64,000 nt of DNA, taken from NCBI GenBank assembly GCA_040285745.1, contig JAUFOR010000004.1:496001-560000 (forward strand), read 5' to 3'. This document shows, in pieces, positions 20,197 to 30,900 of this stretch. Each line of letters begins with the position of its first letter. The first letter of the stretch is position 1. The position numbers were made by a program, and so were the translations under genes. This stretch comes from Barthelona sp. PCE. Lineage: Eukaryota > Metamonada: BaSk clade. A model generated the notes under the pieces. It was not told the DNA's origin. It searched no databases and was given only the letters and a program-made list of their open reading frames with translations.

Positions 20197-23100
20197 ATGA
20201 ATGATGTTTTTGCGTCCACGCTTAGTGGATTCTCATTAACTTCACCTGAATCGCTCACAGGGGGATTTTCATTGAATGATGAAAAACGCGAATTCTACAT
20301 CGGTCTGGTGTCTGTCAACCACTCTAGCACGTTCACTCCGTCGTGCGACAGTCTCAAATGCAACCTAAATCTATTTTCTGTCGGTAGTTCTGAAGGTAGT
20401 GTTATGCTGTTTACATATTTAAATGATGAACTGAAAAAGTTCATGGTATATACTCCTCTTTATCAGGATTCCCCAAGTTGTTGTATCAATATTGAGATGT
20501 GTAACCTTCAAAGCGATGTTTTTATCATAACAACTCATTTAAATGGCCTAATATGTATTTTTTCGATCAATAACTGTACTATATCTCGCCTTTTCAAGTT
20601 AGATAATATGATTAAACAATGTGTTGTCGTTCATAATAGTCTTTTCTTAATCGATGAGTTTTCTCATATACATAAACTAAATTTCAGTGATTTGAGTTTG
20701 TATTCATTGAAATGTGACATTCCAGAAGCTGTTGATCATTGTTTCACCGTTTTTCACAAAGATTGTTATTATTTAGTAATATATTCCCTTCTTGGAGATC
20801 TCCGTTTTTATAATTTACTTGAGGAGCAGTATTACGACAGCCCACCAAACATTGAAGCAACGTTTGAGAAGCTACAGATAAACAGTGGGTTGGTCAACAG
20901 CCTCAATTATTTTACCATATTTCACATCACAGATACTTGCTTTCAATTGTTTGATCTCATTGGTAGCGTGCTTGGAGAGCATATTTTGGAGGATGGAGAA
21001 GAGTATTGTAGTTATTTCATTGCAAAAAAAGAGTATATATGTATATTAACATCAAAAAAACGTGTTTTGTGTTTTTTGAATGGAATTTATGTAAGTGAAT
21101 GTGTGTTTCCATCTGAAAACTACGCATATTCTGTCTTTTATAACGAAGATAATTATTTCTTTCCTATTATTAGTGAATCGCATACTATATCATTCAAATA
21201 TTCACCACGTTTAAAACCAAAGATGAATGTTGACTTTGCAATCAAGAACGATTGTGGTGTCGATTGCCTCAGTGTTCTATTTCTAAAGGATGATACTATA
21301 TATCTGTCCTTCGACACCGACGTGTCTCACACATTCACAGGACGCAATTTCACACACGTTATACACTGGGGGGATAAGGGTGTCATTGCAACGGAAGAAA
21401 AGGCTGTTCTGTTCTTTCCAAATTTCAAAAACGGTATCCCTTTTCATTTCCATTGTTCTGCGCATATTACCAGCATTAAAATCATCAATAAGCACATCAT
21501 TGTGTTCAAACACCGCATTGGTGTCACAGTTTGCTTCGTGCATGGTGCTGAACGCGACCACCGCATTATCTCGAGATTTATTTCACTTCACGGTGTTTTT
21601 GATTGTTGGTTAGAGGCAGCACATCTAGTTTTGAGAGCATCTCACGACCGGGTGCTGCGATATGACCTAAGTACGGATGTCTTATTCACCAGCATACCAA
21701 AATCAGAAGTGTGGGAAGATCGCATGTCAGAATCATTGGACGATGAGTGTAGACCTGCCGTTATGGTTGATAAGCGGTACTTCTTAAGGCCCCTGATGAT
21801 TGACCTGATAGCATTGGATTCACGGGTATCAAAACGGTTAGTATACCAGATTTTGCGTGTTCTGTTTACATGTCGGGAATTGCTGAGGACCAACAATAGG
21901 TTTGGCATCGATGCGTTTTTAGATTTTGACGTGGCAGTAACAACAACAACAACAAAAGGAATATTGATACCATTAACGAATCATATCAATGAGATACCAG
22001 TTTTAAGCGATATCATGTGCTGTGTTGTGTGTGCTCTCATCAATTTGTATGCGAGATTCAACTCAAGAGTGCAAAAGGACATGATGCTTTTGTGTAGCAC
22101 ACTTCCATCACAGTTATTAGTGGACTGCTCTTTTGAGATTGCGTCACACAGCTTCTCCTTGATATCATCGATGATCCTTACACGTGTATCCGCTGTTGTC
22201 CTCGCGGCACGAGATGTATTAGAGATTGCCCTCTGCTATGTGACTGGGAATCAGAGTGACAACTCACAAGTTAGGCATTTGGCCAATCAACTTCGACTTG
22301 ACGCTGGAGAAGTGCCTACGCTGCGGCATTTGGTAAGACATTTCTTAAAGGCAGACAAAGATGATGATACATTCCTCAGCCTGGACGCTATGAGTAAGGT
22401 TGTAAGTAGCAGTCTTTTATTAACCACTTTCTTCACATTTGACCACGCATTAACCCCGCTTTTGTATGACCAACTGGATATACTTCATGTAATGCTGTTA
22501 AATTTCTTAAAACAATCGAATTTCCATTCTTTCGCATATATGATGATGAATATCGATAATTTCATCAAGAATCCTTTTATTCTGAATAATTTGGAATTGT
22601 TTTACTCCATTTTATTACAAATTTCAGTTAATGAAAAAGATAATTTTGATGTATTCAGTGCTTTTCATTCAATGCTAATATTATTAAAGACTTTTCCTGA
22701 AAAGAGTGTTAAAATGTACCTGAAGCTGATTAGAAAGAAGGATTACAACTATCAATTCAAAATTTTATTGTTAAAGGTTCTTCAATATGTTTTACTAAAT
22801 CACATTTTTGATGATAATACGATGCGGCATTACTTTAGCACGTTCTGGGACATTTGTTTCTATATCTTAAGTCCGGATTATATATTGTTCAGTAACGAAC
22901 ACCTGAGAAAGTCCTGTCAGAATTTTTTATCGAAATTGGTTGAATATACACCGTTTTTAGAGTTCTTGTTAAGTGAGGGAACCAATGCTCCTGAGTTTTT
23001 GCTCGTTGGTATTGATAAGAAGAGAGTGAACAAGTTCAACATTGTAACTTTTCGTAAAGCTCGAAAATATAAGCTTTCTAGTTCTGCAACACCATCCCTC

Positions 23101-23319
23101 ATCAAGGCTTTCAACGGTGGCGAAGAGATCTGCGTGCTTCAGATGAATCCCTTAAGAATGGAGTTCTTTTACTTTGAAAGATCTCTTGGTGTTTTTAATC
23201 TCGGTAATGTACGCACTCGCATTAAGAATATTGTACGGTCTGAAACCATGAAGGGTTTGTACACCCTTGTTGACATTAGTAATGAGAGACATGATGTTTT
23301 TATCGAATTACCGTATTAG
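20197..23319 (+). CDS. large unknown protein, propeller-like N half and helical C half
   Basis: A 1,040-residue protein. The first 530 residues are short beta-strand-like blocks in the rhythm of a divergent propeller (for example NLFSVGSSEGSVMLFTYL and FIITTHLNGLICIFSI). Residues 560-930 are helical, and the last 100 are strand-rich again. The layout is shared by nucleoporins, coat and tethering proteins and WDR7/rabconnectin-type proteins. The C-terminal strands (ERSLGVFNLGNV, then ERHDVFIEL) are loosely like the WDR7 end, but this is too weak to name it. A VAVTTTTTKG run is coded by a repeated ACA tract. No signal peptide or transmembrane helix. Confidence 0.8.
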   Translation: MNDVFASTLSGFSLTSPESLTGGFSLNDEKREFYIGLVSVNHSSTFTPSCDSLKCNLNLFSVGSSEGSVMLFTYLNDELKKFMVYTPLYQDSPSCCINIEMCNLQSDVFIITTHLNGLICIFSINNCTISRLFKLDNMIKQCVVVHNSLFLIDEFSHIHKLNFSDLSLYSLKCDIPEAVDHCFTVFHKDCYYLVIYSLLGDLRFYNLLEEQYYDSPPNIEATFEKLQINSGLVNSLNYFTIFHITDTCFQLFDLIGSVLGEHILEDGEEYCSYFIAKKEYICILTSKKRVLCFLNGIYVSECVFPSENYAYSVFYNEDNYFFPIISESHTISFKYSPRLKPKMNVDFAIKNDCGVDCLSVLFLKDDTIYLSFDTDVSHTFTGRNFTHVIHWGDKGVIATEEKAVLFFPNFKNGIPFHFHCSAHITSIKIINKHIIVFKHRIGVTVCFVHGAERDHRIISRFISLHGVFDCWLEAAHLVLRASHDRVLRYDLSTDVLFTSIPKSEVWEDRMSESLDDECRPAVMVDKRYFLRPLMIDLIALDSRVSKRLVYQILRVLFTCRELLRTNNRFGIDAFLDFDVAVTTTTTKGILIPLTNHINEIPVLSDIMCCVVCALINLYARFNSRVQKDMMLLCSTLPSQLLVDCSFEIASHSFSLISSMILTRVSAVVLAARDVLEIALCYVTGNQSDNSQVRHLANQLRLDAGEVPTLRHLVRHFLKADKDDDTFLSLDAMSKVVSSSLLLTTFFTFDHALTPLLYDQLDILHVMLLNFLKQSNFHSFAYMMMNIDNFIKNPFILNNLELFYSILLQISVNEKDNFDVFSAFHSMLILLKTFPEKSVKMYLKLIRKKDYNYQFKILLLKVLQYVLLNHIFDDNTMRHYFSTFWDICFYILSPDYILFSNEHLRKSCQNFLSKLVEYTPFLEFLLSEGTNAPEFLLVGIDKKRVNKFNIVTFRKARKYKLSSSATPSLIKAFNGGEEICVLQMNPLRMEFFYFERSLGVFNLGNVRTRIKNIVRSETMKGLYTLVDISNERHDVFIELPY

Positions 23320-23389
23320 CTCAAGTTTTGAAACATAGTTAGTAAATATTTCGGATGTACAACTGATGTATGAAGTAAGTTAAACTTAA

Positions 23390-23527
23390 ATGGCGTATGA
23401 AGTGTTGAATGCTTTTCTCATCTCTGCATTTATTATGAATCATTCTGTCTCTGCTGTAGCTTTATTTCACTATGGGTATGCTATGAACGCAAAGGATCGT
23501 GAAGAAATCTTGGATTTGGATGTATAA
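23390..23527 (+). CDS. OST4-like oligosaccharyltransferase mini-subunit (candidate)
   Basis: A 45-residue protein in an otherwise empty 350-base gap. OST4 is a single-helix subunit of the ER oligosaccharyltransferase, normally 36-40 residues. The sequence has one hydrophobic helix (residues 5-28), then FHYGYAMNAKDREE. This lines up with the (Y/F)HY-x3-N-x-K-x2-E end of animal OST4. The order (acidic residue, Val, hydrophobic helix, HY, Asn, charged tail) is the same. Six acidic or hydrophobic residues follow the conserved end. The gene is so short that chance similarity is possible, but the helix plus aligned polar tail is hard to explain otherwise. Confidence 0.5.
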   Translation: MAYEVLNAFLISAFIMNHSVSAVALFHYGYAMNAKDREEILDLDV

Positions 23528-23671
23528 TTGCAGCCTCTGAAAAAAGCTTTCTTGAGCACAAATATGCACGATAGTCACATCACTCCAAATTGCAAAAAAA
23601 GTCTGAAACTATTAAATTAATGGACTTAAAATTCTGAAAGCTTTATTCTATCCCATTTCACAATATCTGAG

Positions 23672-25285
23672 ATGATAAACCCTGCAAGATATCGTGAGAA
23701 GACACCTGCTATTGCAGAGAAGCGTTCTAAAACAAAAAGAATGTGCCCCAAAGTTTCATCTTTAACTGACATTGAAAATGAGGATTTTCTTCGTCACAAT
23801 ATCGAACGCGCCGCTGCGACAAAGGTATATTTACCAACCTTTGCTCAACTTAAGGATCCTTCATTAATCCCTGATTCTGTCAAAGATCAGCTTAAAGGCG
23901 TAGATAAAGAAGAAGTGAACCCTCTGAACCTGTTCCGCTTCGGTTGGTACAATGGAGAAGAAGGATTTAATGACGTTCCGGAAAGTTTCGAGCTTCCATC
24001 AGTTTTAACTGGTGTACCATGCAAGATCGTAATTCTCCCTGGTGCTAAGATGCCATCCAACACACACAAATCTGGCCCAGCATACTCCAACTTCGTGTCC
24101 AAAATCGTAACCGGAAAGGTTGATATCACACAGCACCGTGTCATGTTCCCCTCGACAGGAAACTACTGCAGAGGTGGTGTACTCATCTCAAAAATGCTCG
24201 GTGCCAACCCTCTGGCTGTCCTTCCCGCGAAAATGTCAAGGGAACGTTTTGAATACATGGAAAAACTCGAGGCTGAGATTATCAAAACTACAGGTCAAGA
24301 ATCAAATATCTTTAACGTCGTCGACAACATGGGCGCGCAGGACGATGTCGTTGTATGCAACCAATTTACTGATATGGCAAATCCGATATTCCACTATGCA
24401 TGCACTGGCGATGCCATGCGTCGTGTATGGGAGAACATGGTGCACATTGATGAGCTCGAGAGCGACGTGGAGGAAGCCGACTTCGAGACAGAGCTCAACC
24501 TCACCGGATGTTTCTTTGCGTCTGGGTCAAGCGGTACTCTTGCGAGTTATCAGTACTTAAAGCAGTTCTATCCAAACATCCTGTTGGGTGTCGGTGAGTC
24601 TGTGGAGGGCCCCATTCTCTTTGAGAACGGTGTCGGTGCTACCAAGCGCTCACGCATTGAAGGTACTACCGATAAGATCGTACCTCTCGTCTTTAACGTA
24701 CGCGAGATGGATTTCCTCGCCTCAATGTTCTCTGACGATGTCCTCCGTCTGTTCAGACTCTTTAACGAGCCCATGGGACATGAGTACTTAAAGTCAATTG
24801 GTGTACCTCAGGAGACCATCGACATTCTCCACTACTTCGGCCTTTCTTCTTGCGCTAACATCATCGGCTGTATCAAGATGGCAAAGTACTACGAGTTAAA
24901 TGAGAATGATGTTCTGTTCACCGTTGCAACCGACTCTAACATCATGTACTTTTCTGTGCTGGAAGAACTGCGCGCCAAGAGCGAGTATACCCCCACACAG
25001 GCAGCAGTTGACTTCCATTCCACCCTGATATACCAGCGTACGGACTACTCAACAGAGTTGCGTTACCACGATCTCCGCAGAATCCACAATCTCAAACATT
25101 TCACGTGGGTTGAGCAGCACCATATTCCTGTTGACACCCTCACACAACAGTGGTATCGCCCTAACTGGTTCAAGTGTCGCCTTGAGCTTTGGCACAAGTA
25201 CGATCGACTCATTGCTGAATTCAACAAAGAGAGTGGTCTTATGGATCTTTATGATGATGATTATCAGAGATCTCTCTTGCAATAA
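23672..25285 (+). CDS. fold-type II PLP enzyme (cysteine synthase/tryptophan synthase beta superfamily)
   Basis: A 537-residue protein. The core pattern of fold-type II pyridoxal-phosphate enzymes is visible: a Lys-containing segment NTHKSGPAYSNF (candidate Schiff-base lysine), then FPSTGNYCRGGVLISKMLGA, matching the family's S/T-GN-x-G phosphate-proximal loop. It is followed by VLPAKMSRERFEYMEKLEAE, as in the s-x-e-x(n) helix. A Gly-rich GCFFASGSSGTLASYQYLK follows, like the second phosphate-binding loop. It is longer than the 310-400 residues of ordinary cysteine synthase, with a C-terminal extension. Relatives of this long form, as I know them, are mostly bacterial. The substrate is not predictable. 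The stop lies inside CAATAAATAG, and the next gene's 3' end is 28 bases away. Confidence 0.8.
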   Translation: MINPARYREKTPAIAEKRSKTKRMCPKVSSLTDIENEDFLRHNIERAAATKVYLPTFAQLKDPSLIPDSVKDQLKGVDKEEVNPLNLFRFGWYNGEEGFNDVPESFELPSVLTGVPCKIVILPGAKMPSNTHKSGPAYSNFVSKIVTGKVDITQHRVMFPSTGNYCRGGVLISKMLGANPLAVLPAKMSRERFEYMEKLEAEIIKTTGQESNIFNVVDNMGAQDDVVVCNQFTDMANPIFHYACTGDAMRRVWENMVHIDELESDVEEADFETELNLTGCFFASGSSGTLASYQYLKQFYPNILLGVGESVEGPILFENGVGATKRSRIEGTTDKIVPLVFNVREMDFLASMFSDDVLRLFRLFNEPMGHEYLKSIGVPQETIDILHYFGLSSCANIIGCIKMAKYYELNENDVLFTVATDSNIMYFSVLEELRAKSEYTPTQAAVDFHSTLIYQRTDYSTELRYHDLRRIHNLKHFTWVEQHHIPVDTLTQQWYRPNWFKCRLELWHKYDRLIAEFNKESGLMDLYDDDYQRSLLQ

Positions 25286-25313
25286 ATAGACATGCGCTAT
25301 TAAAAACAATTTA

Positions 25314-26822
25314 TTAGTATTGATACGAGTATCTATCAACGATATGGATGTCACGTGACTTTGGGTAAATAACCCTATAGTTGTTCTCGATTACTGCCGA
25401 CTTGCCCGGTGACAATGACACCTTGCGCGTGACGACTTGGTCCTCAACACGATGATAATCATGTTTAACAGTCATCTCTGTAGATTCAACTGTAGGAATG
25501 ACTGTCTTGCACTCAAACTCAATCATTTGATCATAATTATTAACAATACGCCACTTCTTATTAAAGTCTCGGACGGCTGATTGTTGGAAGAACTGCTTCT
25601 TGTGCTTGACAGAATTGTCTGGCATAAGCTGGACATGTACTCCATCTAGTCTCATGAGATCGATACCACTGTTACTGTCTCTGTATGTTGTTTTCGAGAC
25701 CAGATGACCATCGACAAACACGCTTACACGATCCCCGTCCTTGAAGAAGCGTGTAGTATCATTGAGTGAGAAGTGCGCATACACACATTTTGACTCTCTC
25801 GGATGCAAAATAGCCTTGAGCTCTCCCTCTATCTCAACGACCTCCGTGCGTACGGTAACTGCTTGGCCTCTTACAAGATCTGCAGTGAAAGAAATGTGGC
25901 GAGTCCCAAGTTCCGAGTCTCGCTCTGTTTCTGCGTTCCCTGACTCGTTTCCTCCTCCTCCGTAGAACATAGTGCTAGCGTCCATCGCCATCTCAGCCAT
26001 AGGAGCGTGTTTTCCTCGCATAACTCTGGCTGCTGAGGGTACAGGATAACCAGCGTAATACTCAATCCTTTGATGCAAGAGCTGCGGAAGCTCGATAAAT
26101 GAAGGTGTCATCTCGGTAATTGTGACAAGGACATTCTTCATGGTCACCGGTGAAGTGAGTGTTATACGATTGGTAACTGTTAATGATGTATTAGTATTGA
26201 GAGAACTCAATAATCCAGCTTTGTCAACCGTTATATCCTTACGGACCTCAAAATTCTTCTGCTCATACATGATCTCCAATGGTTTATCCTTTGAGATAGT
26301 CTTTGAAAATCCAAACACTTCAAAATACCAAGTTTTCTTATTGTACTGACGAATATCGTTCTCTAGATCCTTGAGTTTCATATTCATATCATTGCTCTTT
26401 CTTTTAGCAGCAACAACACGCTCTACAAAGTTCATTACTCGTTCATTGCACGTCTCGAAATCCTGCATGTCAGAAAGACAAACATTTAGTTGCTTAGAAG
26501 CTGCCCCATTCAGGATATTAACCATCTGCTTGTTAACTGCGATCTTGCCCTTCAGATCCTCAATCTCATTATGCTTTTCCAACCACTGTTGAGATTCTTT
26601 AACAAGACTGCGAATATTGCCCATGTTGCTAATAAAAGAGTGGCGATCAGCGCTAGGATGGAGTTCAACCCATAAAGAGTCCAGACCCTCAACATCCTGA
26701 AGCTGATATACGCTGCTCACAACAGCATTGCCCAAACGAGAAACTTTTATATGTCTTGAGGATGGTTCCACGTGACATCTCGTTAAAACAAATAAAACAA
26801 GTATTACCAACGGTAGTTTCAT
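25314..26822 (-). CDS. secreted DUF4139/DUF4140 (MuiA-like) family protein
   Basis: A 502-residue protein. The N-terminus MKLPLVILVLFVLTRC is a signal peptide, so I place the start at this ATG rather than at upstream non-ATG codons. Residues 20-60 (HIKVSRLGNAVVSSVYQL) resemble the DUF4140 strand segment, followed by a helical coiled-coil-like stretch to about residue 150. The C-terminal half resembles DUF4139. TTRFFKDGDRVSVFVDGHLVSKT matches the 'lpG-x-vfvdG' strand, and the end has the typical NNYDQMIEFECKT...SLSPGKSAVIENNYRVIYP pattern. Family members are known mainly from bacteria, and also in some eukaryotes; function unknown. Divergent from the secreted cystatin, with a shared 508-base upstream region. 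Confidence 0.65.
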   Translation of the reverse strand: MKLPLVILVLFVLTRCHVEPSSRHIKVSRLGNAVVSSVYQLQDVEGLDSLWVELHPSADRHSFISNMGNIRSLVKESQQWLEKHNEIEDLKGKIAVNKQMVNILNGAASKQLNVCLSDMQDFETCNERVMNFVERVVAAKRKSNDMNMKLKDLENDIRQYNKKTWYFEVFGFSKTISKDKPLEIMYEQKNFEVRKDITVDKAGLLSSLNTNTSLTVTNRITLTSPVTMKNVLVTITEMTPSFIELPQLLHQRIEYYAGYPVPSAARVMRGKHAPMAEMAMDASTMFYGGGGNESGNAETERDSELGTRHISFTADLVRGQAVTVRTEVVEIEGELKAILHPRESKCVYAHFSLNDTTRFFKDGDRVSVFVDGHLVSKTTYRDSNSGIDLMRLDGVHVQLMPDNSVKHKKQFFQQSAVRDFNKKWRIVNNYDQMIEFECKTVIPTVESTEMTVKHDYHRVEDQVVTRKVSLSPGKSAVIENNYRVIYPKSRDIHIVDRYSYQY

Positions 26823-27330
26823 TCTAAACAAATGAAAGGCTTCAAAAAAACTAAAACGATAGTTTCTCCGCTTAGAGCTGCTACATACACTGACAATGGC
26901 CGACAAGCGGTGAATTCACTGCACTAAACAGAAGGGTTTACGAATGAGACATTTTCAAATTGCAAAACTATTTTCAACTGTTAAGCAAAACAAACATTTA
27001 CTTAAAGTATGTTTACAGTGATGAAACTTATCCTGTGGTTCTGAAGTGTGACAGCGATGAAGAATTAAGATAAGGCTGAATGTAACAATTGTACTTATTT
27101 TTAGATAAAAATTATTATTATCTCGTTGCCTATGACACATTTTCGAATTTAATTTAACCATAATTTAACCATAATTTTTGTCACATCTTTTTTTCTTTTT
27201 TTTTAAAGCATTTGATCATCGCTTGAGGTGTATATATTAATAAACAATCTGTACATGAAAATTTAACTGTATTATTACTTATTTAAACTTGTTTCAATTT
27301 TATCTCCCTTTCCAAACACAATATACTAAA
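26823..27330. promoter_or_regulatory. divergent intergenic region between two secreted-protein genes
   Basis: A 508-base A+T-rich region between two start codons. It contains a TATATATTAATAA stretch 90 bases before the cystatin ATG, a tandem repeat of AATTTAACCAT near 27150, and a CTGTACA element at 27249 that also occurs twice at 34851-34867. Small plus-strand start-to-stop stretches of 20-31 codons exist, one with GTATGT, but none has a plausible acceptor. I consider it regulatory. Confidence 0.5.
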
Positions 27331-27732
27331 ATGAAGAACGTTTTTTCGATCACGGTTCTACTTAGCATCCTTTTATGTTTGTCATTTGTCTTGGGAAGAG
27401 AAAGCCCAGATCAGAAGGGTTACCCCGTGATGGGTGGTATTTCATCCCAACAACCTTTAACAGACGAAGCAAGAGCTCTTCTGTCACGCATAGAGGAGGA
27501 AATTTTTGCCGAAATCACACAATTCTACCCTAAAAATCCCAATGACGGTACAAACCCCATGACTTTTAATCTGGAGTATCTGGAAATGGCTACCCAGGTC
27601 GTTGCCGGCAAACGTTACACTGTCCATGCCCGTGTTAACAACGATATTGTCGTTCATATTGATTTTATTCACCAAGCTTGGCAAGATTCTGTTACCTTTA
27701 TGAGTTGCTTCATTGATTATACATACGAATAG
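27331..27732 (+). CDS. secreted cystatin (cysteine protease inhibitor)
   Basis: A 133-residue protein. Residues 1-22 (MKNVFSITVLLSILLCLSFV) are a signal peptide. The mature part shows the cystatin signature: MGG near its N-terminus (Gly35-Gly36 occupies the protease trunk position), an amphipathic helix (residues 44-66), and QVVAG at 89-93, the first inhibitory loop. A Trp at 117 sits at the place of the PW loop, although the Pro is Ala. Cystatins inhibit papain-like cysteine proteases (lysosomal cathepsins). Only one Cys remains in the mature form, so it is more stefin-like despite the signal peptide. It would act in the secretory or endolysosomal lumen or outside the cell. Confidence 0.88.
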   Translation: MKNVFSITVLLSILLCLSFVLGRESPDQKGYPVMGGISSQQPLTDEARALLSRIEEEIFAEITQFYPKNPNDGTNPMTFNLEYLEMATQVVAGKRYTVHARVNNDIVVHIDFIHQAWQDSVTFMSCFIDYTYE

Positions 27733-27925
27733 GTTATATGTATGTTATATTGCAATATAATGAGGTTTTGTTAATGCCACAAAATTGTAAATAAAGTCTT
27801 AGTTGTTATTTTAGAACTGATTTGTGATGATCAACATTTCAATAAACCACAAATATCCTGATAAAACTTGAAATAAATGTTTTCTAAAATGTTTTCATTT
27901 ATTTCTCCCAATTCTTGCATTGGCA

Positions 27926-30900
27926 ATGCGTAACTTCAGTTTCATAAGCTGGCTGAAGCAGCCGTACAGGACCCCAAACCTGACGATTACATCAGTTGCT
28001 TCTATGGAAATTGATGCTGATATGCATCAAAACATGTTCGTTGGATCACTTGAAGGTCAGTTAATGCGTTTTGTTGACAAGAGACGCGATGACATGCACA
28101 ATTTTAAAGCAGAAATCCATAAATTAAGGATATTTGCTGACCGTTTTCTCTATGTTCATAGTGGGGGATCATTTTATGTTGGGACCATAGCGATCGAGAG
28201 CTCACAGATGCCCTTTGCAAACGTTCCAGTTGAAGGTCAGGTCAAGTGTTTCGACATGCATACTTTTATGTTCAACGATAAAGAGAGGTGTATAATTCAT
28301 TTGGCAACCAACAGAGGCGTCTATGTTCTCGATGATGCAGCCCAAATTATTGCTTACTATTCATTCAACGGTTGCTCTGTTTTCATTGATAGCTGTTTGG
28401 ACATACTCTCCATCTCACCAACCAGGTGCGTGCTAGCATTTCAAGGAGAGAAGTTCTATCTCTTTGAACACGAATTTTGCCTTGATAACGAGGCAGACCT
28501 GCACCAAATCATTGCTGATATTCATGTCTCTCGATATCCCATATCTTACACCCCTTCACCCCCACATGTCCGCTACCTGTTCGACCATGGTAGTCCATCA
28601 GGTAATAATAATAGATGTTTACTTACAAAGCATAAGGAAGGGTTCATGTTTGTTAGAAACGGAATAATTTTCTCATATGATGGTAATGGAGAGCCCCTTT
28701 CCTCACTGGATGATCTCCCCATTGCAGTTGATCCACACGCAACCAAGATCTTCTCTAATGACTTTTTACTTTTCATCACTTCTTCCAACGCACCGCACTT
28801 TTCTTTATATTTCCCAAAGATCTACAATAATACAGAGATTGATAAGCGAATGTTCCAGATGGTGAGCAGCTTCTCTTCCTTCGATATTAAATCACTTGAT
28901 GCATGTCAGTCCTTTCCTAAGGGTGTTTCAAGGCTGTGTCTTGGTGTGGGTGAAACTGTTGTGTTGGGCACCGTCGCCAACGTTAAAGACATATTCACAG
29001 ACATGCAGGCAAGGCTGTCGGAGATAGATAACGCCTTTGTTATGTTACGGGAGTTCCACCATGAGCTGGTTGACATTTTTTCCACTAATAAGGTTAATGT
29101 TGCGGTGTGTGAGCTACTCTCAAAACTCCACCTGAAGAAAGCTGAACTTCTGTACGGCATAAAGAAAAATCCAGAGGCCATCGACTGCTTGCTACAGGCA
29201 AAGATAGGATGGACTGACATTAAATCGTTCAGGCTCATCAGAGATACGCTCGAGATGGTGGACAACAAGGTATCGATCAAGAGCAAGACCAAGCATAGAC
29301 TAACTTTCACTGATATGGAGAGAGATAGCTTGAAAGAATTGAGACGTACTTTGGAAGGTTGCGAACAATATCTGCTTGAATTTAAGGATATTGCGACCCG
29401 TATGGCGAAGCAGTCAAGCGACGCGCAATCATTTAAGGAGCTCATTGATTGCTTTTCAGTCGTCTTTGATCTTTACAACGTTGATATTGAAAATTTCTTT
29501 GTGCAGTTTATGATTGCAAATAATCACATTTTAGCATCCAGTTTTGCCAACATTGAAGAATTGCAGGAGTTCTTTACATTGGAAACAGCAAAGAGTTACC
29601 CTGCAACAATGCTTGGTAATATACTCTACAGTATCAATGAGCAGTTATCTACGATTGATGAGGTCAGGTTAAACGTTGAGTACATATCAAGTTATAAGAA
29701 CTTGTTTGCCTCACTGAGCTCACTGAAGCATTTGAGCGAAGAGGCTATTCTAACTTTTTTGGACAAACATAATATTAACACAATTTTCATCTCATATGCT
29801 CTGCACAGGGCTTCGACAACGAACGGGTTCGCAAACAGAGCGATCCAGAAGTCATTGAAGGCTATCTCCGATTACAAAACCATGAACAAACCGCCACATG
29901 ACAAAGACACTTTCAAGAGAGACGTTACTCTTCTGTTCCAGCCCATTGACGCGACAGACGACACAGTCCAGGCGCTCGTAGACTTCTGCAAGGTCGAGCT
30001 CCAGGACAGAATTCAAGTGCTCTTCTACGTGTGTGGATTCTTCGCTCCTATATATCACGACTCCTCCAACCATCTTATGGACAGCGGGGACATTATCGAA
30101 TACCTGCTCACGAGCACCAACAACGCCACGTTTGAGGAGCTCATATCTAATAGACGATTGAGCAGCGATCTGGGCTTCATTGCGGGATTCTTCCACGTGA
30201 TCAACGAGTTCATTGAGTCGAAGACCGTCACAGAGCTCGACAGGAAGCGAGGTGTCCATCGTAAGGATCGACGTGATGAAGCATTCGATTTGGTATCATC
30301 CTTGATGAAAAAGTTCAGGATTTATCTCGGAAAGGTCATGGATGATCTGAGGGACTATAATAATGCTAAAACGAACGTAGATGTGATGGAAAACCTGCAG
30401 CACGTCATCAAGGCGTTGCCCTATAACCTCATGCCCTTTTCTCAATTCGTTGAACATGTTCAGGTCCTGCGTGATCATGTGCAAGTCTATCTCTCATGCT
30501 TCTACAGCCCACGCATCGTGACGTCTCTCTCGAGCAAGATCGAAATGAACGATTTATTGATGCAGTTTAACAGAGAAGAGTTCCCGGCCAAACATCGGGA
30601 GGAAATTAGAATGATCTTTTTGGAGAGCCTGGCATACTCGGTTGACATCGACATCGTCGTCAAGCCAGTGTTTAACGCGTTGCTGGAGGCGTACCTGAAC
30701 AAATTGGATAAGAACGGGTATGAGCCGATGATTAACCCTGAGTTCTCAGAAGAATGCAACATCACGGACGAAGATCTCGTCGACAGGTTGCTGCCGCCAG
30801 GCGTTGAACCCAGGTTCGGAAGGCTTCGCTGGAAGATATACACACTTCTGAACAGAATACCACATGATTACCTGCGAGCCATTAAACCCACGTTCAGCTC

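Noticed and set aside
26955-27161. 68-codon minus-strand frame between the DUF4139 and cystatin genes
   Set aside because: Overlaps a tandem repeat and promoter-like sequence and shows no credible protein pattern.
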